Assembly (NCBI RefSeq): GCF_000428885.1
Contig: NZ_AUAU01000012.1
Location: 54,137 to 118,136 of the forward strand
Reading direction: 5' to 3'
From: Geothrix fermentans DSM 14018
GTDB lineage: Bacteria > Acidobacteriota > Holophagae > Holophagales > Holophagaceae
DNA length: 64,000 nt
In this document: positions 34,024-43,148 of the stretch, piece after piece
How positions within the stretch are numbered: the stretch's first letter is position 1
How the letters are laid out: each line of letters opens with the position of its first letter
Made by a program: the position numbers and the translations under genes
The notes under the pieces: generated by a model
Seen by the model: the letters and a program-made list of their open reading frames with translations, nothing else
Databases searched by the model: none
Told to the model about the DNA's origin: nothing

Positions 34024-34065
34024 CCTTACTTGATCGGTAAACTTTTAAGGCCCGAGGAGGACATC

Positions 34066-34494
34066 GTGTCGAACTATCCCGAATACATGGTCGCCCCCAT
34101 GCGCGAGGAACTGGTCCGGGAGGGTTTCGAGCAGCTCCTGACCCCCGCCCAGGTGGACGCCGCCCTCCAGCGGCCCGGCACCACCCTGCTGGTGGTGAAC
34201 AGCGTCTGCGGCTGCGCGGCGGCGGGCGCGCGACCTGGCGTCACCGAGGCCCTGCACTCCCAGAACCTGCGCTTCGACCACTTGGTGACGGTCTTCGCGG
34301 GCATGGAGAAGGAGGCCACGGCCCAGGCCCGCGAGTACTTCGAGGGCGCCATGCCCACCAGCCCCCAGGCCGCCATCTTCAAGGACGGCCAGCTGGTCCA
34401 CCTCATGCAGCGCCCGGACTTCCTGGGGCACAGCCCCGAGGAGATCGCCGCCACCCTGACCGCGGCCTACCGCCAGACCGTGGCCGCCAGCTGA
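34066..34494 (+). CDS. BrxA/BrxB family bacilliredoxin
   Basis: A 142-residue thioredoxin-like protein. The active site is CGC at 48-50 in NSVCGCAAAGARP, as in bacilliredoxins that remove bacillithiol or similar thiols from proteins. Whether this organism makes bacillithiol cannot be seen here. The start is GTG 34066 with CGAGGAGG upstream; this is the conserved N-terminus (MSNYPEYMVAPMREEL). Confidence 0.93.
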   Translation: MSNYPEYMVAPMREELVREGFEQLLTPAQVDAALQRPGTTLLVVNSVCGCAAAGARPGVTEALHSQNLRFDHLVTVFAGMEKEATAQAREYFEGAMPTSPQAAIFKDGQLVHLMQRPDFLGHSPEEIAATLTAAYRQTVAAS

Positions 34495-34536
34495 TCCGCC
34501 CGGGGACCTGAAGTAGGCTGGACCTCGGAGAATCCG

Positions 34537-35655
34537 ATGCCCAAGCCCCTGTCCCACTTCAGGATCGTGGATCTGTCCTGCGTGCTCGCGGGCCCCTTCG
34601 CGACCCAGCTGCTGGCGGACTTCGGCGCCGAGGTGCAGAAGCTGGAGCCTCCGGACGGAGACCCCAGCCGCGGCTGGGGGCCTCCCTTCGCCGATGGCGA
34701 GGAGGGCGAGAGCGCCTACTTCCGCTGCGCCAACCGGGGCAAGCGGAGCCGCCCCGTCGACCTGCACACCGAGGAAGGCAAGGCGCACCTCTTCGACCTG
34801 CTGAAGGACGCGGACGTGCTGGTGGAGAACTTCCGGGCCGACTCCGCGGACCGCCTGGGCCTGGGCTGGAAGCGCCTCCACGCCAAGTTCCCCAAGCTCA
34901 TCCTGGCCTCGGTCCGCGGCTTCGCCTCGGACGTCACCGCCTCCCGCCGGACCGGCTACGACTTCATCATCCAGGCCGAGAGCGGCTGGATGGCCATCAC
35001 CGGCGAGCCCGAGGGCCGCCCCATGAAGGTGGGCGTGGCCCTGGTGGACGTGCTGGCCGGCCTCTACTGCGCCAACGGCATCCAGGCGGCCCTGCTCCAT
35101 CGCGAGCGCACCGGCGAGGCCCTCCACATCGAAGTGCCCCTCATGGAGGCCGCCCTGGCGGGCCTGGTGAACGTGGCCGCCGGCTCCCTGATGACCGGGA
35201 AGGCCCCGCAGCGCTGGGGCAACGCCCATCCCCAGATCGTGCCCTATCAGACCTTCCGCTGCTCCGACGGTGACGTGGCCATCGCCGTGGGCAGCGACCG
35301 CCAGTTCGAGGTCCTGGCCATGTGGCTGAGCCTGGACCTGGAGGCCCGCCCCGAGTGGCGCCGGAACCGCGGCCGCGTGAAGGACCGCGAGGAGCTGGTG
35401 CCCCTCATCGAGGCCCGCACCCTCGCCAGCACGGTGGAGCGCGTGCTGGCCTTCTGCGAAGCCAACGCCATCCCGGCCAGCCGCGTGCGCAGCGTGGATG
35501 ACGTGCTCTTCCGCCACGGCGGCGAGCTGCACAACCTGCTGCAGCCCCTGTTCGATCCGGAGACCAACACCATGATCCCCGCCCTGGCCTCCCCCGTGCT
35601 CCTCAACAGCGAGCGCGCCTGCGCCCCCCTGCCCCCGCCCCGCTGGAACCCGTGA
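34537..35655 (+). CDS. CaiB/BaiF family CoA-transferase (class III)
   Basis: A 372-residue protein. LRIVDLS-type start, GDPSRGWGPPF, and YDFIIQAESGWMAITGEP are typical. Asp171 in VALVDVLAG is the likely catalytic residue that forms the acyl anhydride. It transfers CoA between organic acids in the cytoplasm; the substrate cannot be predicted. Its stop overlaps the GTG start of the DciA-like gene. Confidence 0.92.
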   Translation: MPKPLSHFRIVDLSCVLAGPFATQLLADFGAEVQKLEPPDGDPSRGWGPPFADGEEGESAYFRCANRGKRSRPVDLHTEEGKAHLFDLLKDADVLVENFRADSADRLGLGWKRLHAKFPKLILASVRGFASDVTASRRTGYDFIIQAESGWMAITGEPEGRPMKVGVALVDVLAGLYCANGIQAALLHRERTGEALHIEVPLMEAALAGLVNVAAGSLMTGKAPQRWGNAHPQIVPYQTFRCSDGDVAIAVGSDRQFEVLAMWLSLDLEARPEWRRNRGRVKDREELVPLIEARTLASTVERVLAFCEANAIPASRVRSVDDVLFRHGGELHNLLQPLFDPETNTMIPALASPVLLNSERACAPLPPPRWNP

Positions 35656-36059
35656 GCCCCAACCGCCGCCGCACCCCCCGCCTCGTGCCCCTGGGCGCCC
35701 GCCAGCCGGACCAGAAGGCCCTGGCGCGCCTCCGCACGGCCTGGGCCTTCGTGGTGGGCCCCGCCCTGGCGGACCGGACCCGCCCCCTCCGCGTGGAGCG
35801 GAACGTGCTCGTCATGGGCTGCTGGGAGCTGACCCGCATCGGCCCCCTCCGTGAGGCTGCCGCCGCCGTCTGGCCCCAGATCCGCGACCGCATCCGGCGG
35901 TCCCTGGACCTCGACCTGACCGGCCTCCAGGTCGTGCCCTGCGACCCCCCCCAGGAACCCTCCGCCCCCTCCGAGGATCCCGACCCCCTCCGCCGCGCCA
36001 TGCTCCTCCTCGAAGTCCGCCGCCAGGAGCGCATCCGCCTCGGCCTCGAGACCGAATAG
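35652..36059 (+). CDS. DUF721/DciA-like protein
   Basis: A 135-residue protein. The N-terminal core AWAFVVGPALADRTRPLRVERNVLVMGC fits the DUF721 family pattern WxxVVGxxLAxxTRP. DciA loads the replicative helicase in bacteria that lack DnaC, so this may do so here. The C-terminus is Arg-rich. The GTG start overlaps the previous stop (GTGA). Confidence 0.8.
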   Translation: MSPNRRRTPRLVPLGARQPDQKALARLRTAWAFVVGPALADRTRPLRVERNVLVMGCWELTRIGPLREAAAAVWPQIRDRIRRSLDLDLTGLQVVPCDPPQEPSAPSEDPDPLRRAMLLLEVRRQERIRLGLETE

Positions 36060-36106
36060 GAGCGGGCTGGACGCCCCCGCCCGTTTCCAGTAAAGTCAAA
36101 CCTTCG

Positions 36107-36229
<123 letters not shown>

Positions 36230-36561
36230 GAATGAAACGAAAAGGCGATTCGAACCTCCGAGTGGGATCGCGGAGGCGCGACTAGATGTCGCGCCGGAAC
36301 GAGACCGGCGGCTGGCAAAGCCAGACGCGTTCGAATCCGGAGTCCCGGTGGGTCGGCGCCGAATACGGAGAACGGCCAACCTCCGAGTGGGACCGCCCCA
36401 AACCGATGCTCCCAGAACGGATATCGCCCCCAGGTCACGATCCGCCAGTGGTCAGACCACGCCGAGTCCCGGTCAACCCACCCCCGAGGTTCGTGATCCG
36501 CGGCCGCCCGGCTGGCGCGATACAATGACCGGTTCCGCCCGCCGGGCGGGGAGCCCACCCG
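36230..36561. other. tRNA-derived degenerate spacer, no gene
   Basis: No credible gene. It contains an inverted 15-base copy of the tRNA-Pro T-arm region (GATTCGAACCTCCGA at 36247-36261), a 15-base direct repeat AACCTCCGAGTGGGA at 36253 and 36378, and TTCGAATCC near 36332. These look like decayed tRNA-related or attachment-site-like sequence. Confidence 0.6.
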
Positions 36562-36888
36562 ATGAGCGAAGCCTGCACCATCATGACCACCTGTGGCAGC
36601 GAGGAGACCGCCCTCACCATCGCCGCTGCCCTGGTGGACCAGGCCTACGCCGCCTGCGTGAACATCGTCCCCAGCATCAAGAGCTACTACTACTTCAAAG
36701 GCGAGACCCACCTCGATGAAGAGGTGATGCTCATCATCAAGACCACCCGCGACATGTTCCCCCAGGTGACCGAGGTGATCACGGACCTCCACACCTATGA
36801 AGTCCCGGAGATCCTGATGTTCCCCGTGGAGGTCGGCTCCGAGCCTTTCCTCGACTGGATCCACCAGAGCGTGAACCGGCTCGCCTGA
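36562..36888 (+). CDS. cutA: Divalent-cation tolerance protein CutA
   Basis: A 108-residue protein of the trimeric CutA1 family. The signatures [20 protein letters not shown] and [16 protein letters not shown] are clear. It is linked to copper tolerance, though its biochemical role remains debated. GGGGAG precedes ATG 36562. It is followed 35 bp later by glpX. Confidence 0.95.
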   Translation: MSEACTIMTTCGSEETALTIAAALVDQAYAACVNIVPSIKSYYYFKGETHLDEEVMLIIKTTRDMFPQVTEVITDLHTYEVPEILMFPVEVGSEPFLDWIHQSVNRLA

Positions 36889-36923
36889 CCCTGATTCCGA
36901 CAAGCCTCCCCGGGAGCCCCACC

Positions 36924-37904
36924 ATGGAACAGACCCTGTCCCTCGAATTCCTGCGCGTGGTCGAACAGGCCGCCATCGCCTGCGCCACCTCCGTGGGCCA
37001 CGGCCGCCGCAAGCACAGTGACAAGCTGGCGGTGGAGGCCATGCGGAAGGCCATGGAGACCGTGCGCATGGACGGCACCATCGTCATCGGAGAAGGGGAG
37101 CGCGACGAGGCGCCCATGCTCTTCATCGGTGAGAAGGTGGGCATGGGGGCCGACCTGGACGGGGACCACCCGGCCGTGGACATCGCCGTAGACCCCCTCG
37201 AGGGCACCAACCTCTGCGCCACTGGCGCCCCCAATGCCATCGCGGTGCTGGCCGCCACGGAGCGGGGCGGCCTGCTGCACGCCCCGGACCTCTACATGGA
37301 GAAGCTGGTGGTGGGCCCCGCCGCCAAGGGCAAGGTGAGCCTCGACGCGACCGTGCAGGAGAACCTCGAGATCATCGCCAAGTCCCTGGACCGCAAGGTC
37401 GAGGAGATCACCGTGTCCGTGCTGGACCGGGAGCGGCACGCCCAGCTCATCGCCGACATCCGCCAGGCCGGTGCCCGCATCCAGCTCATCGGCGACGGCG
37501 ACCTCAGTGCCGCCATCAGCGCCGCCGTCAGCGGCACGGGCATCCACGCGGTCATGGGCACCGGCGGCGCCCCCGAGGGCGTGCTCTCCGCCGCGGCCCT
37601 CAAGTGCCTCAACGGCGAGATCCAGGGACGCCTCAAGGTGGACACCAACACCGCCAGCCGCGAGAAGGCCGAGGCCATGGGCGTGGACTTCAACCGCATC
37701 TACTTCACGGACGACCTCTGCCCCGGGCAGGAGATCGTCTTCGCCGCCTGCGGCGTCACCCACGGGAACCTGCTCAAGGGCGTGCTCAACTTCGGCCACG
37801 GCGTCCGCACCCAGAGCCTCGTGCTCACCTACCGGGACCGGAAGGTGCACTTCATCGACACCGTGCACATGAAGGAAGGCGAGAAGGTCACGGTCCGCTT
37901 CTAG
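36924..37904 (+). CDS. glpX: Class II fructose-1,6-bisphosphatase
   Basis: A 326-residue enzyme of gluconeogenesis. Metal- and substrate-binding motifs include [15 protein letters not shown] (about 55-69), [12 protein letters not shown] and [17 protein letters not shown]. Length and motifs match GlpX. It is co-directional with cutA and the downstream DUF4442 gene. Confidence 0.96.
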   Translation: MEQTLSLEFLRVVEQAAIACATSVGHGRRKHSDKLAVEAMRKAMETVRMDGTIVIGEGERDEAPMLFIGEKVGMGADLDGDHPAVDIAVDPLEGTNLCATGAPNAIAVLAATERGGLLHAPDLYMEKLVVGPAAKGKVSLDATVQENLEIIAKSLDRKVEEITVSVLDRERHAQLIADIRQAGARIQLIGDGDLSAAISAAVSGTGIHAVMGTGGAPEGVLSAAALKCLNGEIQGRLKVDTNTASREKAEAMGVDFNRIYFTDDLCPGQEIVFAACGVTHGNLLKGVLNFGHGVRTQSLVLTYRDRKVHFIDTVHMKEGEKVTVRF

Positions 37905-37919
37905 TCCAAACCGAATCCC

Positions 37920-38381
37920 TTGCGCGAATCCCTCCGCACCCGCCTCTTCCGCTGGGCCTTCAACGTCTGGCCCTGCTTCCGGGGCACGGGGGCCCGGGTG
38001 ACCTTCATCGCCACGGACTGGTCCGAGGTGCGGGTGCGCCTGCCCCTCTCCTGGCGCACCCGGAACTACGTGGGCACCATCTTCGGCGGCAGCCTCTATG
38101 CGGCCGTCGACCCCTTCTTCATGCTCATGCTCATCCATCGCCTGGGGCCGGAGTACGTGGTGTGGGACAAGGCCGCTTCCATCCGCTTCCGGAAGCCGGG
38201 CCGAAGCCCCCTCTTCGCCACCTTCAGGCTGGAGGAGGCCGAGGTGGACGAGATCCGCCGCCTCCTCCGGGACCAGCCCAAGGTGGACCGCACCTACCCG
38301 GTGGAGCTGAGGGATGCGGAGGGCGTTCTTCACGCGGAAGTGCAGAAGATGATCCACATATCCCTGCGCTCGCCTTCCTGA
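37920..38381 (+). CDS. DUF4442 hotdog-fold protein (second copy)
   Basis: A 153-residue protein starting at TTG 37920. RLPLSWRTRNYVGTIFGGSLYAAVDPF aligns with the DUF4442 core of the gene at 30528. Probably a thioesterase-like binding protein; substrate unknown. It starts 16 bp after glpX. Confidence 0.85.
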   Translation: MRESLRTRLFRWAFNVWPCFRGTGARVTFIATDWSEVRVRLPLSWRTRNYVGTIFGGSLYAAVDPFFMLMLIHRLGPEYVVWDKAASIRFRKPGRSPLFATFRLEEAEVDEIRRLLRDQPKVDRTYPVELRDAEGVLHAEVQKMIHISLRSPS

Positions 38382-38413
38382 TAGGCTTTTAGCCTCATCT
38401 TACGAGGTTATTC

Positions 38414-40438
38414 ATGGCTTCCCTCCTGCGCGCCTCCCTCGGCCTCTGCCTGGGCCTCGCCACCTGTTCCCTCATCGCCCAGTCCAAGCCCGGCGTGGAT
38501 CCCGCCAACCTGGACACCTCGGTCAAGCCCTGCGAAGACTTCTACCGCTACGCCAACGGCGGCTGGCTCAAGTCCCACAGCCTGCCCGCGGACAAGTCCC
38601 GCTACGGCGCCATGGAGGAGCTGAGCGAGCGCAACCGCGCCATCCTCCAGAAGATCCTGGCCGAGACCAGCGCCAAGACCTCCTGGGCCAAGGGCAGCGT
38701 CCAGCAGAAGGTGGGTGATTTCTACGCCTCCGGCATGGACGAGGCCGCCATCGAGAAGCGGGGCCTCGCCCCCATGAAGCCCATCTTGGCCACCATCGAC
38801 GGCCTCAAGGACACGAAGCAGCTCCCCGCCCTGCTGGCGAAGCTGCACAACCAGGGGCTCCCCGGCGGCTTCGGCTTCTTCGTCCGCCAGGACGCGACGG
38901 CCTCGACCCAGTACCTGGGCTACCTCAGCCAGGGCGGCACAGGCCTGCCCGACCGCGACTACTATCTGAAGGATGACGCCCGCAGCCGGGACATCCGCGC
39001 CAAGTACGAGGCCCACGTGGCAAAGATGCTGGAGCTGGCCGGCGACGCGCCGGACCTCGCCCGGATCCGCGCCAAGGTGGTGCTCGACCTGGAGACCCGC
39101 CTGGCCCAGGCCCAGTGGACCCGCGTGGAGATGCGGAACCCCCTGAAGACCACCAACAAGCGCACCCTGGACAAGGTGGCCGCCGAGGCCCCGGGCTTCG
39201 ACTGGAAGGGTTACTTCGCGGCCCGCGGCGTGAAGTTGACGGACCTCAACCTCACCCAGCCCTCCTTCTTCCAGGCCTTCGGCAAGCTGGTCTCCGAAGT
39301 GCCCGCCCCCCAGTGGCGCACCTACCTGCGCTGGCACGCTCTCAGCGCCACCGCCAACCTGCTGCCCAGGGCCTTCGGGGAGGAAGCCTTCGCCTTCCAC
39401 GGCAAGACCCTCAACGGGACCCCCCAGCGGGAGCCCCGCGCCAAGCGCATCGAGGCGATGACGGACGGCACCTTGGGCGAGGCCCTGGGGCAGCTCTACG
39501 TGAAGGTGGCCTTCCCGCCCGAGTCCAAGAAGAAGGTCCTCGAGATGGTGGAGAACCTCCGCATCGCCCTCCGCGAGCGCATCGCGAACCTGGACTGGAT
39601 GGGCCCCGAGACCAAGCAGCAGGCCCTCACGAAGCTCAATGCCTTCGGCGTGAAGATCGGCTACCCGGACAAGTGGAAGACCTACGCCTTCGACGTGAAG
39701 CGGGACGACTTCTTCGGCAACGTGCGCCGCGCCGCCGCCTTCCGTGTCGCCAAGAACCTGGCCAAGCTCGGCAAGCCCATCGATCGCACCGAGTGGGGCA
39801 TGACGCCGCCCACCGTGAACGCCTACTACAGCCCCACCATGAACGAGATCGTGTTCCCCGCCGGCATCCTCCAGCCGCCCTTCTTCGATGCGAAGGCCGA
39901 TGACGCCGTGAACTACGGCGCCCTGGGCTACGTCATCGGCCACGAGATGACCCACGGCTTCGACGACAGCGGCAGCCAGTTCGACGCCGAGGGCAACCTG
40001 AAGAACTGGTGGACCGAGGCGGACAAGAAGGCCTACCAGACCCGCACGGACCTGGTGGTGAAGCAGTACGACGCCTACGAGCCCATCCACGGCGAGCATG
40101 TGAACGGCAAGCTCACCCTGGGCGAGAACATCGCCGACATCGGCGGCATGAAGATCGCCTTCGCCGCCTACCAGAACAGCCTCAAGGGCAAGCCCGCCCC
40201 GGCGCCCATCGACGGCTTCACGGGCCCCCAGCGCTTCTTCCTCGGCGCCGCGGCCGTGTGGCGCAACCACATCCGCGAGGCGGCGCTCTCCGTGCGCCTC
40301 AAGACCGATCCCCACAGCCCCGGCCGGGAGCGAGTCATCGGCCCCCTCTCGAACCTGCCGGAGTTCTACGAGGCCTTCTCCTGCGCCGACGGACAGCCCA
40401 TGAAGCGGGACGTCAAGGTGCGGCCGGCCATCTGGTAG
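38414..40438 (+). CDS. M13 family (neprilysin-type) metalloendopeptidase
   Basis: A 674-residue secreted zinc endopeptidase with a signal peptide (about 1-23). The zinc site HEMTH is at 510-514 and the third ligand Glu571 is in GENIADIGG. NAYYSPTMNEIVFPAGILQPPFF is the substrate-binding block. It cleaves oligopeptides of limited size in the periplasm. A paralogue follows directly, so the pair arose by tandem duplication. Confidence 0.95.
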   Translation: MASLLRASLGLCLGLATCSLIAQSKPGVDPANLDTSVKPCEDFYRYANGGWLKSHSLPADKSRYGAMEELSERNRAILQKILAETSAKTSWAKGSVQQKVGDFYASGMDEAAIEKRGLAPMKPILATIDGLKDTKQLPALLAKLHNQGLPGGFGFFVRQDATASTQYLGYLSQGGTGLPDRDYYLKDDARSRDIRAKYEAHVAKMLELAGDAPDLARIRAKVVLDLETRLAQAQWTRVEMRNPLKTTNKRTLDKVAAEAPGFDWKGYFAARGVKLTDLNLTQPSFFQAFGKLVSEVPAPQWRTYLRWHALSATANLLPRAFGEEAFAFHGKTLNGTPQREPRAKRIEAMTDGTLGEALGQLYVKVAFPPESKKKVLEMVENLRIALRERIANLDWMGPETKQQALTKLNAFGVKIGYPDKWKTYAFDVKRDDFFGNVRRAAAFRVAKNLAKLGKPIDRTEWGMTPPTVNAYYSPTMNEIVFPAGILQPPFFDAKADDAVNYGALGYVIGHEMTHGFDDSGSQFDAEGNLKNWWTEADKKAYQTRTDLVVKQYDAYEPIHGEHVNGKLTLGENIADIGGMKIAFAAYQNSLKGKPAPAPIDGFTGPQRFFLGAAAVWRNHIREAALSVRLKTDPHSPGRERVIGPLSNLPEFYEAFSCADGQPMKRDVKVRPAIW

Positions 40439-40442
40439 CCCC

Positions 40443-40471
40443 TGCTCCGGAAGGCTGCGCCTTCCGGAGCA
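40443..40471 (+). terminator. Perfect 12-bp hairpin between the two M13 genes
   Basis: TGCTCCGGAAGG, CTGCG, CCTTCCGGAGCA. It begins five bases after the stop of the first M13 gene and covers most of the 49-bp gap. There is no T run. It may protect the upstream mRNA or reduce read-through. Confidence 0.6.
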
Positions 40472-40487
40472 TGAAAAAGGACATGAT

Positions 40488-42494
40488 GTGAACACTCGAT
40501 CCGCATTGCTCGCCCTGGCGCTGATGGCGCCGCTCTCCGCCCAGGTGGCCTACAAGGGCTTCAACCCGGCGAACATCGATCCCACCGCGAAGCCCTGCCA
40601 GGACTTCTTCCAGTACGCCGTGGGCGGGTGGGCGAAGCGCACGGCCATCCCCGCCGAATATGAGCGCTACGGCGTGGACCAGGAGATCGACACCCGGACC
40701 CACCAGATCCTGCGGGAGATCATGGAATCCGCCGCAGCCTCCAAGGCGCCCGCGGGGTCCGAGACCCGGAAGGTCGGCGACTTCTACGCCAGCGGCATGG
40801 ACGAGGTGGGCATCGAGGCCGCGGGCCTCGCGCCCCTGAAGCCCCTCTTCACCCGCATCGACGGCGTGAAGGATGGGGCTTCCCTGGCGGCCGTGCTGGC
40901 GGACCTCCACCGGCTGGGCGCCTTCGCGGGCTTCCATTTCGGCGTGGAGCAGGACGACAAGGCCAGCAGCCGCTATGCCATGGTGCTGGCCCAGGGTGGG
41001 CTCGGCCTGCCGGACCGGGACTACTACGTGAAGGAGGATCCCAAGTCGAAGGTACTCCTGGCGGCCTACCGGGCCCACGTGGCGAAGGTGCTGGCGCTGG
41101 CGGGCCTGGACCCCAAGGACGCGGATCGCGTCCTGGCCCTGGAGACGCGCCTCGCCAAGGCCAGCATGACCCGCGTGGAGCAGCGGGATCCCAACGCCAT
41201 CTACCACGCCATGACCCCGGCCCAGCTCCGGGCCGCGGCGCCGGGATTCCCCGCGGACCTCTACCTGAAGGGGCTGGGCCTGCCGGCCCCGGACCGCTTC
41301 ATCGTGCGCCAGCCCGCCTTCCTGGCGGAGCTGGGGCGCATGGTCCAGGACGTCCCCGCGGACCAGTGGCGCATCTACCTCCGCTGGACCCTGCTGCGGA
41401 ACGCCGCCCCGGGCCTGCCCGCGGCCTTCGAGCAGGAGTCCTTCGCCTTCTACGGCACCCGGCTCCAGGGCACCACGGCCCAGCACCCCCGCTGGAAGCG
41501 CGTGATGTTCGCCGCGGACCGGGGCCTGGGCGAGGCCCTGGGCAAGCTCTACGTCCAGCGTGCCTTTCCTGCCAGTAGCAAGACGAAGGTCCGCGAGATG
41601 GTGGAGAACCTCCGCACGGCCCTGGGAACCCGAATCGACCACCTGGAGTGGATGAGTGCCCCCACCAAGGCCAAGGCCCGGCAGAAGCTGGCGGCCATGC
41701 GCGTGAAGGTGGGCTACCCCGATGCCTGGCGCGACTACGCCCTGCTGGAGGTCAAGCGCCAGCCCTACGTCCTGAACCTCCTGGAGGCCCGGCGCTTCGA
41801 GTTCCAGCGGCGCCTGGCGAAGCTGGGGAAGCCCATCGACCGGAACGAGTGGGAGATGACGCCCCAGACCAACAACGCCTACTACAGCCCCACCATGAAC
41901 GAGATCGTGTTCCCGGCGGGCATCCTCCAGGCGCCCTACTTCGACGCCTCGGCCGATGACGCCGTGAACTACGGCAACATCGGCGCCACCATCGGCCACG
42001 AGATGACCCACGGCTTCGACGACGAGGGCCGCCAGTACGACGCGGACGGCAACCTGAAGAGCTGGTGGACGCCGGCGGACGAGAAGGCCTACAACGCCCG
42101 CGCCGAGCTGGTGGTGAAGCAGTTCGACGCCTTCGAGCCCCTGCCCGGCCTCCACCTCAACGGCAAGCTCACCCTGGGCGAGAACATCGCCGACCTGGGC
42201 GGCCTCAAGATCGCGTGGGACGCCTGGAAGCTGAGCCAGAAGGGCAAGGCGCAGGTGGGGAGGATCGAGGGCTTCACCCCCGAGCAGCGGTTCTTCCTGG
42301 GCTACGCCGAGACCTGGCGCACGCTCACGCGGGAGGAGGCCGCCCGGCTGCGCGTCGTCACCGATCCCCACAGCCCGGCGAAGTTCCGCGTCAACGGCCC
42401 CCTCGCCAACCTGCCGGAGTTCTACCAGGCCTTCGGCTGCAAGGATGGCGACTCCATGAAGCGACCCGAAAAGGACCGCCCGGCGATCTGGTAG
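40488..42494 (+). CDS. M13 family metalloendopeptidase (tandem paralogue)
   Basis: A 668-residue secreted protein starting at GTG 40488, with a signal peptide MNTRSALLALALMAPLSAQ. The zinc site HEMTH is at 504-508 and Glu565 in GENIADLGG. It shares long blocks with the preceding M13 enzyme (NAYYSPTMNEIVFPAGILQ, AEASKTKVREMVENLR-like) but has diverged in the substrate-facing half, so specificity may differ. Confidence 0.94.
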   Translation: MNTRSALLALALMAPLSAQVAYKGFNPANIDPTAKPCQDFFQYAVGGWAKRTAIPAEYERYGVDQEIDTRTHQILREIMESAAASKAPAGSETRKVGDFYASGMDEVGIEAAGLAPLKPLFTRIDGVKDGASLAAVLADLHRLGAFAGFHFGVEQDDKASSRYAMVLAQGGLGLPDRDYYVKEDPKSKVLLAAYRAHVAKVLALAGLDPKDADRVLALETRLAKASMTRVEQRDPNAIYHAMTPAQLRAAAPGFPADLYLKGLGLPAPDRFIVRQPAFLAELGRMVQDVPADQWRIYLRWTLLRNAAPGLPAAFEQESFAFYGTRLQGTTAQHPRWKRVMFAADRGLGEALGKLYVQRAFPASSKTKVREMVENLRTALGTRIDHLEWMSAPTKAKARQKLAAMRVKVGYPDAWRDYALLEVKRQPYVLNLLEARRFEFQRRLAKLGKPIDRNEWEMTPQTNNAYYSPTMNEIVFPAGILQAPYFDASADDAVNYGNIGATIGHEMTHGFDDEGRQYDADGNLKSWWTPADEKAYNARAELVVKQFDAFEPLPGLHLNGKLTLGENIADLGGLKIAWDAWKLSQKGKAQVGRIEGFTPEQRFFLGYAETWRTLTREEAARLRVVTDPHSPAKFRVNGPLANLPEFYQAFGCKDGDSMKRPEKDRPAIW

Positions 42495-42503
42495 CCTCCT
42501 CCC

Positions 42504-43121
42504 ATGTCCAGACGCGCCCTCACCCTCCTGTTCGCCACCCTGTCCCTCGCGGCCCAGGAAAGCCCGGACGGAAACCGGTTCGGGATCGGCCTGTCCGCCA
42601 TCAAGCCCACGGGGGACTGGGGGTCGTACTTCGATCCCGGCTTCCAAGCGGGAATCCAGATCCACTTCAACCGCGAGGGCCGGCATCTCCAGCGCCTGCG
42701 CATCGACTACCTGCGGATGGACGACTCGGGCCCCGTGCCCTTCGGCACCAACGTCTTCTGGAATGGCACGACCTGGGTCACGGCCGCCGCGAACGCCCGC
42801 AGCCGGATGGAGGCCTACACCGTGGCCTACGAGTGGATGCCGCACCTTGAGAACCACAGCCGGAGCGGCGCCTTCTTCATCCTCGGGGTGGGCGGCACAC
42901 TTTGGAACGAGACCCGCCGGGCCGTGGCCCCCGGCACGGGGACAGTGACGGACACCGAGTGGAGCATGACCTTCTCGGCCGGCGCCGGCTGGCGTTTCAA
43001 CACCCACGCCACCCTGGAACTCCGATACGTCCACGGGGACCTCTCCTCGTTCTGGCACCACCAGCCCGACTACGGGTCCACGCGCGACTTCCTGTCCGTG
43101 GGCACCAGCCTCCGCTTCTGA
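42504..43121 (+). CDS. Outer-membrane beta-barrel protein
   Basis: A 205-residue protein with a signal peptide (MSRRALTLLFATLSLAAQ). Alternating strands with aromatic girdles (FQAGIQIHFNREG, MEAYTVAYEWMPH, TFSAGAGWRFN, TLELRYVHG) and a C-terminal phenylalanine (GTSLRF) fit a small OmpW/OmpA-type barrel. It starts 9 bp after the M13 gene, and may help peptides or other solutes enter. Confidence 0.82.
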   Translation: MSRRALTLLFATLSLAAQESPDGNRFGIGLSAIKPTGDWGSYFDPGFQAGIQIHFNREGRHLQRLRIDYLRMDDSGPVPFGTNVFWNGTTWVTAAANARSRMEAYTVAYEWMPHLENHSRSGAFFILGVGGTLWNETRRAVAPGTGTVTDTEWSMTFSAGAGWRFNTHATLELRYVHGDLSSFWHHQPDYGSTRDFLSVGTSLRF

Positions 43122-43148
43122 CCTTCACCATCCCGTTCAAGGAGTTCC

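Noticed and set aside
36521..36526. TACAAT as a -10 box for cutA
   Set aside because: No acceptable -35 lies 16-18 bp upstream, so I did not list it as a promoter.
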